Positions 1 to 12,244 of a DNA stretch of 64,000 bases are shown piece by piece. The DNA lies in NCBI GenBank assembly GCA_004335835.1, contig RWJK01000307.1:1-64000 (forward strand), in the 5' to 3' direction. This DNA comes from Scenedesmus sp. ARA3 (Eukaryota; Chlorophyta; Chlorophyceae; Sphaeropleales; Scenedesmaceae). The notes beneath the pieces are model-generated. The model saw only the letters and a list, made by a program, of their open reading frames with translations. It was not told the origin of the DNA and ran no database searches. Made by a program: the position numbers and the translations under genes. Every line of letters starts with the position of its first letter. Within the stretch, counting starts at the first letter, position 1.

Positions 1-58
<58 letters not shown>
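1..58. repeat. CAG trinucleotide microsatellite at the window edge
   Basis: The window opens inside an uninterrupted run of GCA/CAG units that continues to about base 58 and probably extends beyond the left edge. No coding context is visible here. Similar runs recur through the window in exons, introns and spacers. Confidence 0.95.
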
Positions 59-59
<1 letters not shown>

Positions 60-1104
60 GCAATTCACTATTCATTCCGGGCTGTGGCAATCACATTTGA
101 ATTGCCATGTAGTAATGCTGTTTCATGCGCGCTGCCATCACCTTGCGAGAGCTCAATCCATCCAGCTCACCTTCATGCTGCCGTGCCGCGGACAGGCGCC
201 AAGAACTTCAGCAGAAGCTAGGTGATCCAACCTGTACGGTAGCTAAGTGTCTTTCGCCTAAACGTTTGATGATTTCAGAGCGACCTTTGCATTGAACGGG
301 TGCTGATGTTGACATTATGACACTTTTCAAATAGAGGGTTAGTCGACTTCTTCCACAGCGTGCAGAACCGTGCAGCGTCGAAAGGTTCAGGTAGAGCAAG
401 AAACACCAATATCAGTATCCCTACGGTGAGTGAAGCTGGACTGCAGGGATGGAAGAGCAGGTATGGATCAGCCCCTGCTGCTGTGATCTGCAATGCCACT
501 CCAAGTGCCACTGCCACATCTGCAGAAAATCTGGCCAGAGTGAAGACCTGACCTGTTGCCACGGCAACAAGCATGACCAACTTAAACGCCATATGTTTCA
601 GTAGGCACCCGCAGTTGTTGGCTGCCCGTGCACACTCCCTTGCAGCTCTGACCAGTGACTGCACACAGCATGACCGGTGCGTCTTGCCTCCGATGAACTG
701 GCACTCACCCACAGTACTTACAACCATTTCTGTCACTCTCCTCGTCACCACAACGCCATCGTTGATGGCGTTGATGCTATGGCTTGATGAGTAACATGAT
801 GATGATGATGACTCTCCTCGTCACAACAAACAGCTCAACACAACAGGTGCACTTCTAGCGTATAACATGATCACAACGCCTTGTTTGTCACTCTGCCAAC
901 AGCGATTCACATGTTGGGCAACTATCTCTGCAAAATGTATGCCAAGCCCCCAGCCAGTACACATAACACAACCAGCATGCTACCATGTAGCAGCATATGC
1001 TGCTGCCTCTGGCAGCCGTGCTGTCACTTTGTGCATGCTGCATTGACCCTCGACAACCAATCAACTGCAAAGTGAAGCCACAGGCCACCACCACCACTGC
1101 CGTT
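59..1104. other. 3' flank of the AP2-like gene, no confident gene
   Basis: About 1 kb between the CAG run and the stop codon of the AP2-like gene. On the minus strand a TGTAA motif (TTACA at 718-722 on the plus strand) lies 383 nt beyond that stop; TGTAA is the usual polyadenylation signal in Chlamydomonas-type algae, so this is a candidate 3' end. A perfect 10-bp hairpin is at 751-773 and an ATG-rich microsatellite at about 796-811. A 158-codon minus ORF (275-751) with hydrophobic stretches is present but unsupported. Confidence 0.5.
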
Positions 1105-2103
1105 TCAGACATCTGCTGCTGGCACTGCTGCTGCATGCGGCTGTGCTTCTTCAGCCGCAGCTGCAGGCTGCTGCTGCCGCCACCAGGCAGCCCACTCCTG
1201 CAGCTGCTCCACCACGCTGCACCCCACCCGCATGTAGTCAGCCTGCTGCACCACCATGTTGCCGCGCAGCCGCTGCTGCATGTGCACAATCGCAGCAGCC
1301 TGCCGCGGCCGCAGCAGCTCAAACGCCACCTTGAAACACGGCCGCCGGTTGAACACCCAGTGCTTCCAGCCTGGCTCTACACTCATCGCCTCACCGGCTC
1401 GCTGACTCAGCAGCAGCGCGTGGCGGCCCATGTGTGTGGCCAGGTCCTGCACCTCACCTGGCTGCAGGTCCAGGCCCCGCAGCAGCTGCTCAGCTGCCTC
1501 CTGCAGCTGCTTTGTGCTTGCCGGCTTGGCAGCAGCCTGTTGCTGCTGCTCCAGCTGCTGCTGCACTTTGCTCTGCTGGTCCGGCCTGCTGCCTGCGTCA
1601 GGATCAGCTGCACCAGCCTGCTGCTGCTGCGGCAGCTGCCGCTGCTGCCTGCCAAGTAGCCAGCCCAGCAGTAGCTGCCAGGCCTCAGGGCTGGGGCTGA
1701 CAAACAGCCATTGCGCCAGCACCTGCTGCATTAGGTCCTCCCCTGCCTGCTGCCCAGGCAGCAACAGCGGCCAGGCAAAGGTGAGCGCGGCAGCAGGGTC
1801 GATGTGGCCGGGGGTCCTGGTACCTGCAAGCCGCCAGCGCCAGGCAGAAAGACAGAGATACAGACCAAACGTGTTACTGCAAAATGGTGTGAGTGTTATG
1901 TCAAGAGCATGGGTGCTTGGAAGCTGACTACAGTAGCAGCTGACGCAGCACAAGTTGGCATACTAGCCACGCATGCACTGTATGTATGACATCATGCTGC
2001 TGTGCAACAAGGCCAGCTCTGCTCACACGGCTGTGAGCAGGCCAACCTGTCAGCACATGCGCTGACATGCTGCAGTGCATGCACTTTCTCTGCATATGTA
2101 TGC

Positions 2104-2138
<35 letters not shown>

Positions 2139-5100
2139 GCTGCCGCTGCTGCTGCAGAGCATGTTGATAGCAGGCTCACCCTCAAGCCCCATCAGCAGCA
2201 GGATGGAGTCATACACCTGGCCCTTGTGCTGTGTGCTCAGGCTGCGCCCGACTGCAGCACCAAACAGCTGCCGCAGGACGAACGCATTCAAGTAGTGCAC
2301 AGCCCATCCACACGGCGCAGGCCGCTGCTGCTGACCCTGATCCTGCTGCTCTTGCTCTTGCTGCTGCTGCTGCTCTGCGCCGCGCGTGGTGCGCCTGCCC
2401 TCCTGCGCCTTGGCCGCTGCAGCAGCATCCGCGGCCGCTGCCCTTGCCCGCTGCCGCGCGTTCGGCTGCGCAAACGCCGCCGCAGCTGCGGCAGCAGCAG
2501 CCTGGCGCTGCTCTGCAGCCGCCACCTCCTGCTGTGCAATGCACTCCGCTGCTGCTGCTGCAGCAGCAGCCTGCTGCAGGGGTGATGCGCCAGCCTGCAG
2601 CTTGCCCACACTAGCTCGCATGGCCTTGCCAGCTTCTCCGAGCACCGCAGTAGCCGGATTGCTCTGGCCGTAGCGCTGCCGCTGCGTGATGCGCTGCAGC
2701 ATGGCCGCAGCCAGATCAGCTGAGCTGCGCGCGTCTGCTGTGTCACCTCCTGCTGCTTTCACTGGCGGCTCCAGGTGGCTGTAGCTGATGCCTGCCAGCA
2801 TGCCTGACAGCTGCTGCGCAGTGACAGCGTAGCCAGCTGGGCCTGGGCCAGTCAGCGGCACCCGGGGGCCCAGCACACCAGGCTGCGTCTGTGCAGGAGA
2901 GGGGAGGGTAGGTGGGATTGCAAGAGGGCAGCCACGGCACAGGAGCGCGGAGGTGTCAGCGATGGGGGCGGGGTGATATACGTGTTGAAACAAGGCAAGT
3001 GATTTGCAGGCGGCCGCTGTCACGTGCAGCAACAGCTGCTCTATGTCAGCCGCAGAACAACACGCAGATGCTGCTCAGCAGTGTGCCACACTCTCACGAA
3101 GGGAGCAGAGGCATGGAGTGGTGCCAGGGCCCCCTCACCTGCATCGTGCACTGGAAGCCAGGCACAGCCACCTGGCCAGCAAAGCGCCCCGCCAGGCACT
3201 GCAAATCGTCCAGCACCTCATCACTGGCCACACGCATCGCAGCACCACGCTCCCGCAGCGCCTTGGCGCGCCTGTGGCGTGCTGAGGGCAGAGCATGGCT
3301 GTGCTGCTGCTGCTGCTGCTGCTGCTGTGGCTGCTGCTGTGGCTGCTCACAGGCAAAGTGATGGCAGTTGCTGCAGAAGACTGACCACTCGCGGTCGGTT
3401 GGGGTGCCCACCTGGCGGGCGGCAGCAGATGAGGCAACAGGAGCAGTTTGTGAGGTGGGAGTCATCACAGCATGCACGGGATGTGTGCTGCAGAGAAAAG
3501 CCCCGTCGCTGCGCTGCAGTGCTCGCCTGCTGAAATAGCAGCCAAGCACATGAGGCAGCTGCTACCCCAACTAAGCCCTGCTAGATGCATAACAGCGGCT
3601 GCACGACAAGCCAATCGTGATGTCTGCAAGCATGCACGATGATGCAGGCAGTAAGTAGCTTCTTTCACAGCAGTAGATATGCAGCTGGCATGCCGCGCCG
3701 CCTCACCGCGTACGCGCAGAGCGCCTCGTAGTGCCCGCACAGGCTGCACAGTCCCCGGGCATCACCCTGCGGCAGCTCAGGCAGCCGCCGCAGCGCCGCC
3801 AGCGCCGCAGGTAGCTCAGCACCTGACCCCAGTCGCAGCATCACAGCCAGCGCAGCCAGCAGCTGGCACACCTCCCGCTGCTCAGCAGCCAGCTGCACGC
3901 CAGCTGCATCACCCACAGCAGCTTCGGCGGTGCATCCTGCTGCTGCTGCTGCTGCATGATCAGCAGCCGCCGCTGCGGCCAGCGGACCAGCAACCGCACC
4001 ATTCTGCACTGTCGAGCTCCACAGCATGTCCTCAGCGAGGCCAGGTGGCTGTGCAACAGACATCACAGGAGCGGCGGCAGCAGCAGTAAGGGCAGGCTGC
4101 ACTGCTGCTACAGAACCGCTTGGGCTGTGCTCGCGTTCTGCACCTGCCTGCTCATGCGGGTGACTTCCAGCAGGCAGCACGCCGGCCGTCAGCGCGCAAC
4201 CTGACCCAGCCGTAGCAGGCTCTTGCTGCAATGTGTCAAGATCCATTGCTGCTGGGCCGGCTGCACCTGCTGCACCTGCTGCACCTGCAGCTGCTGCTGC
4301 TGCTGCTGTTGACTCATGTAGTGCTACAACTGGATGGCCTGCTTCTGCTGCTGGTGCTGCCTCTGCTGCTGGGTGAAGCTGTTGGCGACCTGCCCCGGCA
4401 GCTGTGAGCATGCTGCTGCAACTGTGTGCTCGCTGGGCCAGGGCAACCTCCCTGCTGCCACCAGCCTTGACTGGAAGGGTGCTGCTGCTGGTGGTGCTGC
4501 TGCTAGGCTGCTGCTGCACTGAGGGGGACAATACCGCCGGTGGCTCAGGCGTTCTGCTCTGCTCACGGCTGGCAGCAGCAGCAGCGGCATCAGCAGTGCC
4601 AAACATAGCGCCTGCAGCAGCCAACGCCAAAGCAGCAGGCGGCGCGCTGCACTCAGCATGGCCAGCAGCAGCCACCCCTACAGCAGCATCAGCTGCTGAC
4701 ATATCAACAGCAGCAGCAGCTGACATATCAACAGCAGCAGCAGCAGCTGCTGCTGCTGCTGCTGCTGCTGCTGCAGCAGCGTCGCCTTGAGCCGCCACTG
4801 CTCGCTGCGACATGCGCCCGCTGCTTGATGAAGGCTGCGCGCGCCCGCTGCTTGTTGAAGGCCGCGCGCCTCTGCTGCTTGTTGAAGGCCGGGCACCCAC
4901 GGTGGGGATGGCAGCACAGCGCGGCACCGCCTGCCGATGATTGCGGCTGTCAGCAGCTGCTGCCGGCGCCGCCTGCACCAGCGCCTTATCAGCGCCCTGC
5001 TGGTTCATCTTGCTTGCAACCTGCTCCTTTTCGGCCAACTTGGCAGCCATAGCTGCCACCTCCTCTGCTGCAATGCTGGCAGCAGCACCAGGCGACAGCC

Positions 5101-5567
5101 ACGCTGCGCCGTGTGCAGCAGCAGCCTCAGCACCAAAGAAGGCCAGCATGGCTGTGTTGCGCGTGCGCACTGCCTCTGCTGCTGTTGTGTGCTGTCCGAG
5201 GTGCAAGTACCTGAAAGGCGGCACTGAAATGAATGCCTCAAACCTGTAGGGATTGTTGCGCATGCGCACACCCATTTCGCCGGTAGGGTTCTGCGCATGA
5301 CTCGCACAGCTAAGCACCGTCCCCTTCATCAGGCGTGCAGGCGGTTTCTCACCATCTGCCTCACTGCTTGTGGCTGCACTGCCAACTGCACCAGCAGCAG
5401 CACCAGCAGCAGCAGCAGCTGCAGCAGCAGCAGCAGCTGCAGCAGCAGCAGCATCTGCCTTGTCGCCGCTGCTTGCCTTGCCGCCTGCAGGCTTCCGTGC
5501 TATGTTCATCCTCTTCTTCTTTACCTGCTGCTGCTGCTGCTGCTGCTGCTGATGCTGCTGATGCTGG

Positions 5568-5601
<34 letters not shown>

Positions 5602-5699
5602 CCTGCAGCTGCTGCTGCTGCTCCAGCCAGCCCTTCTGCACCTCCGGGTGCGGCGGCTCTGGCTGTTGCTGCTGCTGCTGCTGTTGCTGTTGCTGTTGG

Positions 5700-5735
<36 letters not shown>

Positions 5736-6768
5736 GGTAACGGCATGGCCACTTTCTCCAGCACACCTGCTGCCGCCTGCTGCTGCAGCACTGGCTGTTG
5801 CTTGCGTTGCTGCTGCGGCACATGCTGGCTGCGAGCCTCCTGCTGCAACCTTGGCGGCTGCCGCGGCTCTGCCTCTGTCCCATCACCCTGCTGAGCTCTG
5901 CCGATCGCGTCCGCACTGCTGTCAGTGCCGCTGCTGTGCCGCTGCAGCTGAGCATCAGCTTGGCCTGCTGCTGCGCTTGGGGCTGCCTTGACTGCTGCAC
6001 CACCAGCTTCAACCACTGCAGCAGCACCAGCACCAGCACCAGCACCAGCACCGCCACCAGCAGCAGCATGCTGGCTGCTGTTCGCAATGGAGAGGCTCGC
6101 AGCACCAGCTACTGCAGACTGTTCAGCAGCTGTGCGACTGTCGGCAGCTGCAGCAGCGCCAGCGCCTTTGGGAGGCCCGCCACCAGAAGGCATTGTGTGC
6201 TGCTTGTCACGTGACTGCTGCTGGTGCTGCTGATGCTGCTGGTGCTGCTGGTGCTGGTGCTGCAGCTGGTGGTGCTGCTGGTGCTGCTGCTGCTGCTGCT
6301 GCTCCTTCAGCAGCCGCTTTGCCGCGCGCTCCCGTGCTTTCTGCTCCAGCAGCTGCTGCGCCCTCAGCAGCTCCTCCAGGCCCTGCTGGCACGGCCCCGC
6401 ACCTGCCTGTTGCTGCAGGTGACGCTGGGTAACATCCTGCTGCCTTTGCTGCTTTAGCTGCTTCTGCTGCTGCTGCAGCTGTTCCTGCTTGGCAGAGGCT
6501 TTGCATGTCAGCTGCTCATCAGTGACAACTGCAGCATCACCTACAGCGGCATCAGCGACTGCCGCGCTCACAGCAGCAGCTGCAGCTGCTGCTGCGGCCG
6601 CTGTGATCGCCTGCATGTTCTCTACTGCGAGGTGGCACCTTGCAGCATCGCCCATGCTGTCTGTCACTTTAGGCAAGCAGTCGTTGGTGTCATCAGCTTG
6701 TGCACCTCCATGACTCGTGCTGCTGCCGAGTCTGTGCAGCACGCTCAACCTGGTCTCCAGCTGTTTGC

Positions 6769-6817
<49 letters not shown>

Positions 6818-7348
6818 ACCCTGCATCCTGGCATGCTGCTCTGTGGTGCACAGCTGTTGCGAGGCCAGCTGCTCATCAACTGATGCAGGCAAGCTCAGCC
6901 TGCTGAAGACGCTGCCGCTGCCTGTATGTTTGGCAGCCAACTGCGTAGGCACATACAGCGATGCACATCGCTTGCTGTAGTCCTTGCCCTGCTGCTGTTG
7001 CTGGTCTTGTAGCTGCTGTGGCTTTGGCACACCATATGGTGCACCAGTGACACCTTGATGGCATGCCTGCTGCTGCTGGTGCTGCTGGCCCTTTCGCTGG
7101 TCATGGTCGAGATTGCAACTAGTGTCATCAGCGTAGTGGTGCGACCCCGTTGATGGCCTGGCTCGTTTCGGGTGAGGCTTTACATCACATTCAAGCTGTT
7201 GCTTGCTGTGCTGCTCGCTCTCCCTTCGCTTGCGAGATCGCTGACTTTGTTGTTCTTGTCTGTTGCTGATTTGTATGAGGCTAGACTGTAGTATGCGCAC
7301 GCTAGCAAGCCCGACCAGACCGGGGGCCTGCTTCTCAAGCCGAGACAT
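1105..7348 (-). CDS. Very large Gln/Ala-rich protein with one AP2-like DNA-binding domain
   Basis: Four exons (7348-3707, 3411-3139, 2888-2180, 1823-1105) join in frame to 1780 aa; all three introns are GT...AG. The first exon alone encodes 1214 residues, mostly poly-Gln, poly-Ala, Gln/His and Ser tracts. At about residues 693-738 is a compact ordered block (GVRMRNNPYRFEAFI, then a YLHLG motif, TAAEAV and RNTAMLAFFG) that fits the AP2/ERF pattern of beta strands, LG turn, TAEEAA and a C-terminal helix. A cysteine cluster spans the first intron (CSLCGHY ... FCSNCHHFAC) and could bind metal. The final 240 residues include a less biased region (KHWVFNRRPCF, QADYMRVGC) of unknown fold. The role is inferred as a nuclear transcription regulator. 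The WRKYG-like N-terminal residues of canonical AP2 domains are absent, so DNA binding is not assured. Additional 5' exons are possible. Confidence 0.72.
2107..2139. repeat. CTG microsatellite in intron 3 of the AP2-like gene
   Basis: Eleven perfect CTG units, followed by imperfect CCG/CTG units to about 2156. It lies just inside the intron following the 2180-2888 exon. Confidence 0.9.
5524..5733. repeat. Coding CTG/TTG cluster (poly-Gln region)
   Basis: Long broken runs of CTG with TTG interruptions at about 5524-5554, 5571-5620 and 5665-5733. On the minus strand they encode the longest Gln-rich part of the AP2-like protein, with Pro/Glu-rich linkers between runs. Codons are CAG with occasional CAA. 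Confidence 0.85.
6770..6814. repeat. Pure 15-unit CTG run encoding poly-Gln
   Basis: Fifteen uninterrupted CTG units, read as CAG on the minus strand, encode 15 consecutive Gln at about residues 179-193 of the AP2-like protein. The lack of CAA interruptions makes it a likely length-polymorphic tract. Confidence 0.9.
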
Positions 7349-8905
7349 GTGTCAAGAACTGCATCGAAATCCCAAGCTTGACTCTCTCTGTGTTCGCGTC
7401 CTGGTAGTACAGATGGTTCCTGAAGGGAGTGAAAGCAGGGTGCGCGGGAACGTGCTGTGCTATGTGACTGCCCAGCTTCCCCAGATGCACCGAGGGTGAC
7501 ACCATCGGCGACAGCAGGTGAGGCTGAAGTTGACACCTGGAGCAACAGGATAGGTTCCCTTGCTCCTGTAGTTGCTGACGCACCACGGCACACATCACGA
7601 GACGCGGACAGGAAGCTGCCCACAGAAGGGTTACCCACAGTGGTGTGTGACACAGTTGATCACCAAGCCTACTGCGAAGACCTCCGGAGCTGTAATACCG
7701 GACAACGCACAGTACAGACCACCAAGAAGGTTCCAGAGGTGATGTATCTGATGTATCACCTATTAGAACTTAATGCATCTGCACTCACGTACAATGGATC
7801 TGCCAGACGCGCTACTCGCCCCAACGCAAAGTGGGCACTTCATCACAAACACCAAAAACTGCAACACAAGCGGCGGGCTGGATGCAGTCAGCATGGCACA
7901 CTCAGGCCTGGATGAGCAGCAGCAGCAGCCACCACGCAGGCCAACGAAACCAGAGAATTCAAGCACAGCAAACGAAGGACGCCAGCAATCCATGTAAGCA
8001 CATGTCACAGAGCATAAAACGCGCTGCTGTGCTGCCGCACACAGCAGACACAGCTGAGTCACAGCAGGCCGCTTGCCGCCAATGAAAACTGGCAAAGCAT
8101 GTCAGGCAGCACACCATCATACACAGCGTCGATGGCAAAGCATCCGCAAAAGGCTACTCCACCCGACAAATCAAGAATCACAGCGTCCACACCTGGGCTC
8201 AGACACGCAGCGGCAGTGATGGCAGGTAGGGCTCACCAACTTCAAATGAGTTGTGTGGGGCAGGTTAGCGGGATGCAAGCACATGCCTGGTGACGAAAGC
8301 ACGAGTAGGGTCAAACAACGCTGCCACACGTATGAAAGCAGTAGACGGCTCCAACAAAACACAGATCGAGTCTTTCACGCACCCACAACAGGACAGGTGC
8401 CAGCTGCTGCTAGTGTACAAGTAGCACGCAGAAGCTGTGCTGCCACCAGCCATCATCACCCAGACGCTTGAAGTGATTGGCAGGCTGCTGCCCATACATA
8501 CCATGCGTCGAGAAAGGATCATCAAACACAAAGACGCACAAACTTTGTGCACAGCGCACTTCACAGTGCGCAGGTGCCTGATATGGTCACCAGATTCATC
8601 CACTGCTGCAGCATGCGTCGGCATGCTATGGCAGTAAGAACGCTCCTGCCTGAGACCGGTGACGCTACTGAGGATCCACTGGCTGTGCCCATTGCACACC
8701 AGTGGCTGCACCTGCTTCATCAGCACAACATCAAAAGCTGTGCTGCAGCAGCCCGCCAACAGCTCACACCAGAGGCAAAACAGTGCTGCACCACACTGAA
8801 TTGTTAAAGCTAGCACAGCTACCCCAGGCAGCAGTCTTCAAGCAACTAAACAGAACAAACAAACAGGGGCAGCTTAAATTTAGACACCCAAAATGCGCGA
8901 GCACC
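7349..8905. other. Spacer: 5' flank of the AP2-like gene and 3' flank of the TZF gene
   Basis: About 1.55 kb. Several ORFs of 60-180 codons occur on both strands, but none shows domain-like order or splice-linked continuation, and the composition is noticeably less GC- and CTG-rich than the exons. I see no tRNA, repeat array or clear promoter element. Confidence 0.5.
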
Positions 8906-11450
8906 TTACACTGCTGCGCCACCGTCACTGCCAGCTGCTGCATCAGCTCCACTGCCAGCCTGCGCCAGTGCCTGCAGCAGCGCCTGTGCGTTGCGCATCA
9001 TGTCGCCACCTGCAGCTGGTGCTGCTGCTGCAGCCTCCGCCGCTGCCACTGCAGGTGCTGCTGACGCTGGTGCTGCCGACCCGGCAGTGATGCCTGCAAT
9101 CAGCGTTGCCAGTGCAGCGGCTGTGTCGTCAGCCGGCTTAGCCTCTGCTGGTGCTACCACCTCCACTGCCGGCAGCGCTGGCGCCGCGCCAGCAGCTGCA
9201 GCCACAGCTGCTGCCAGCACAGCCGCCTGCTGATCTGGCACAGCTGGAGCTGCTGGTGCAGCAGTCGTCGCCGCCAGCAGCGCAGCAACTGCATCTGCAG
9301 ATGTCGGCACAGCAGCAGGCGCGGCCGCCGCTGCCGCCGCTGCCGCGTCTGTCTGCTTGTTCTCCAGTGCTACTGCTGCCAGGGTGAGCTGCTGCAGCTG
9401 AGCCACCAGCGAGGGCGCCCCGCCTGCCGCAGGTGCTGCAGCCTGGTTGGACTGCACCATGGCCTCCAGCAGCTTGGCAAGGTCTGGCTGCGCAGCTGCT
9501 GCTGGCGTTGCAGGCACGGGCGCTGCTGCGGGTGCTGCCGCAGCCAACTGCTGCTGCTGCACCAGCTGCTGCAGCGCTGCGGCTGCGGCACCACCAGTGT
9601 CTGCCGCTGGTGTGCCCGTCAGCGCTGCAAGCAGATGCTGAAGCTGCTGCTGCTGCTGCTGCTGCTGCGCTGCAGGTGCAGCCAAGGGTGCTGGCACTGC
9701 CACTGCCACTGCAGGCTGAGGAGTTGACGCAGCCGCTGCTGGGGCTGCCGCCTTGTCCAAGCCCAGCAGCTGCAGCAGCGCTGCGGCTGTAACATTGGGA
9801 GCAGCAGGTGCTGCTGCTGCAGCAGGGGCAGCGGCCTGCTGGTGGGCCTGCAGGAGCTGCAGCAGCTGCTGCATGGCATCATCTTGGGCAGCAGCTGCCG
9901 GCTGTGCTGCTGGCTGTGCTGGAGATGTTGCTCCGTTGGCGCCTGTGAGCAGGGCCTTGAGCGCCTGCAAAGCAGACACACAATGGAATGATGATGTTGA
10001 GCAGCCATGCACCATGCACGTACTCACAGATGCAAGCGACACAGCTGCCAGAAGCTGTTGCCGTTTCAGCTGCATGTATGTCATGCAGGCCTGCCACCAC
10101 AGCCGCAACCCGATGTATCCTCACCTCCAGGGGGTTGCTGCCTGCTGCGCCCTGTGCTGCAGAGCCGGTGGCGGCTGCCGCAGCTGCGTTGCTGTTCTGG
10201 CTCAGCAGTGCTGAGAACATCTTGATCGCCTGCGACTGCTGCGCAGCTTGTTGCTCTGCAGGCAAGTAGGAAGGCAGCCGAGCGCGTTGAGATAAGGGCA
10301 CAAACCAGGCGCTGAGCCGGGCGCTTCACTGCTATCAAGCAGCCTTGTGATGCACTCTCAGCATGGATTGTTGTGCTGCTGCTGCTGCTGCTGCTCAGAC
10401 ATCACGTGCTGTGCCATCAGGCATGGCTGCCCATGTCGCCTACCCACCTGCTGCCATCTCTGCCTGCATCTGCTGCTGCAGCCAGACAGGGTCCTCCTCT
10501 GGCTTCCTGCAAGGCACAAACATAGTCAAAGGAACGCTTAGCGGGAGCCTCATTAATATAAGAAACATGTGCAAACCAAGCAAGCCCTTGCAGGAAGTGT
10601 ACTGCAAAGATAGCTGCCAAGCAAGCAAATGCCAGCGCCAGCACAGATACCCACCTGAGCTCAGACTCTGCATGCGCAAAGAAGCACACGCGGCGCTTGC
10701 AGCCCACACCGTCTGTGCACATCTGCGTCCTGTAGCGTGAAGGGTGCAGCCAGCACTCGAAGACGCCATGCGCAAATGGGCATGCGTCCTGGCGCCGACA
10801 ACACCCATTCTGTTCGTCACAAAAAGCAGCAGGCGGCGCGAGCAGAAAGCAGCAGTGTGTCATTGGTCGTGCTGCACTGGTGTTGTGGTGTTTGGCAGAG
10901 CCCAGCATGCCAGGATAAGGGCCATAGCAATCGTTGCATGGGCCTGCAGGCAGGATTCATTCCCTATCTCGGCTGCTGATTGGGCTGCTGCAGGCATCAG
11001 AGGCAGCAGCAGCACCCACCCTGCGGAACTCTGGGCAGGCTGTGCCAGAGTAGCGATACCGCTTGGGGCACCGCCTCTTAGCCTTCTCTCCTGGGTGAGC
11101 AAAGGGGCACTGCGGCCAGCATGGCAGTAAACAAGCATGCAGCGGTAAGTTCAGCAGGGTGCCAGCAACCTGAGAGGGTCAGTACAGTGGGCGCACTAGG
11201 AAAGCATAGCAGCTCCCATACGCTCTGCATATCTCACCTGAGTCCAATCGTGAGGCCTAGCGCGCGGACAGCGCTTCACCTGCAACGCCAAGGGCCAGAA
11301 ACAGTGAGCTGGCGTAGTGCGTTGCCATCAAAACCGCCCCACGCTGGGAGGCTTTTCCACCTTGAATTGATAAATCCGGAACTCATCTGAGCTAAAAGCC
11401 GCAGCATCCAAATCAAACACCACATCAGAATTTCCGCTCTGCTTGGACAT
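8906..11450 (-). CDS. Plant-type arginine-rich tandem CCCH zinc finger protein (RR-TZF)
   Basis: Seven exons (11450-11361, 11279-11238, 11109-11020, 10809-10655, 10506-10448, 10255-10125, 9964-8906) give 541 aa in frame. The N-terminus carries the family signature [11 protein letters not shown], followed by the RR region ([32 protein letters not shown]). Then come two CCCH fingers: C-x8-C-x5-C-x3-H at residues 69-88 and C-x5-C-x4-C-x3-H at 105-120, separated by exactly 16 residues as in Arabidopsis AtTZF proteins. The start is fixed by the ATG at 11450 directly upstream of the conserved block. From about residue 190 the protein is an Ala/Gln/Pro-rich low-complexity tail encoded largely by one 353-codon exon. 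The family binds AU-rich mRNA and acts in mRNA decay, P-bodies and stress granules; that role here is by homology. No upstream ankyrin repeats are seen. Confidence 0.9.
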
Positions 11451-12244
11451 GGCCTTTGGTGGGGACAGCTCAAAGAATGTGCTGGAATCCTGTGAATCAC
11501 GAGGAATCCAGAAAGAATAGAAGCTCTGAGTCGTGCGAGGAAATTGTAAGGGCTAGGAGCTAGGAGTTTGGTGTTTTGATCTGATGCTACTGACACGCGC
11601 CGGTGCGAGAAAAGAGAGAACGCTCCAAAGCCGTACAATAAAGCACCAAAGCTGTTGTGGTGCGTGTAATAGAAGATGCGACGAGCTCAGAGAAGCAGTG
11701 TGATTGTTGGACTCTCGAGGTCCCACCCAGGTCTGACCCACCTGCCTTGACTGGTGTAAGTCGGCAGTCCCAGTGCAGACGTTTCAAACTGACTACAGAT
11801 CAACACCAATATTTCATATGTGCACACTTTGCAGCATATGGCGCGCATGAGGCAAACATTCCACCCTGTGCTCAACTGCCAGTTGGTGGTGCAAGAGCTC
11901 AGCCAGGCTGGCAGTGCTACAGCCCAGGCGTAGCCTTTAGGTCGACATTTTTTTAAAAATGGTACAACGTGCAAGCAGGATTTTGCCGCATCCCGGCTGC
12001 AGAAGGTGCTTCAACCAGTTACACACGCTGATACAAGAGTTGAGAACAAGCGCAGCAGCCCCACCGTGTTGCTGGCTCAAGAATATGGTCCAAGCAAGAC
12101 CACCACACCTTGACGATGCACACCCCCTTGAAGGGGGCGCCTTCCCCCAGCACACGCACAAACGAGAACACATGCCACATGCTCTGAACCCAAACCTGCG
12201 GGCATGGGCAATGACTGCCCCCACGCCCATGCCCATGCTGGCGA
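11451..12244. other. Spacer: TZF 5' flank and TWD40-2 3' flank
   Basis: About 0.8 kb between two genes on the same strand. A minus-strand TGTAA (TTACA at 12019-12023) lies 222-226 nt beyond the TWD40-2 stop and is a candidate polyadenylation signal. The region near the TZF start should hold its 5' UTR and promoter, but I recognise no TATA box or other element. Confidence 0.45.

Noticed and set aside
275..751. 158-codon minus ORF with hydrophobic stretches that could be a small membrane protein
   Set aside because: No recognisable family, no splice-linked continuation, and it overlaps the likely 3' UTR of the AP2-like gene. Could be real, but nothing beyond length supports it.
5335..5991. Long plus-strand ORFs opposite the AP2-like exon
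   Set aside because: They are antisense shadows of CAG/CTG repeats, which remain open in several frames. The minus strand carries the AP2-like motif.
7180..7653. 157-codon minus ORF overlapping the start of the AP2-like gene
   Set aside because: Different frame from the long first exon and no conserved motif. It could be a 5' exon, but no splice makes a convincing junction.
8265..8816. 183-codon minus ORF 3' of the TZF gene
   Set aside because: Composition looks random (Cys, Ser and Met scattered), no domain, and it lies where the TZF 3' UTR is expected.
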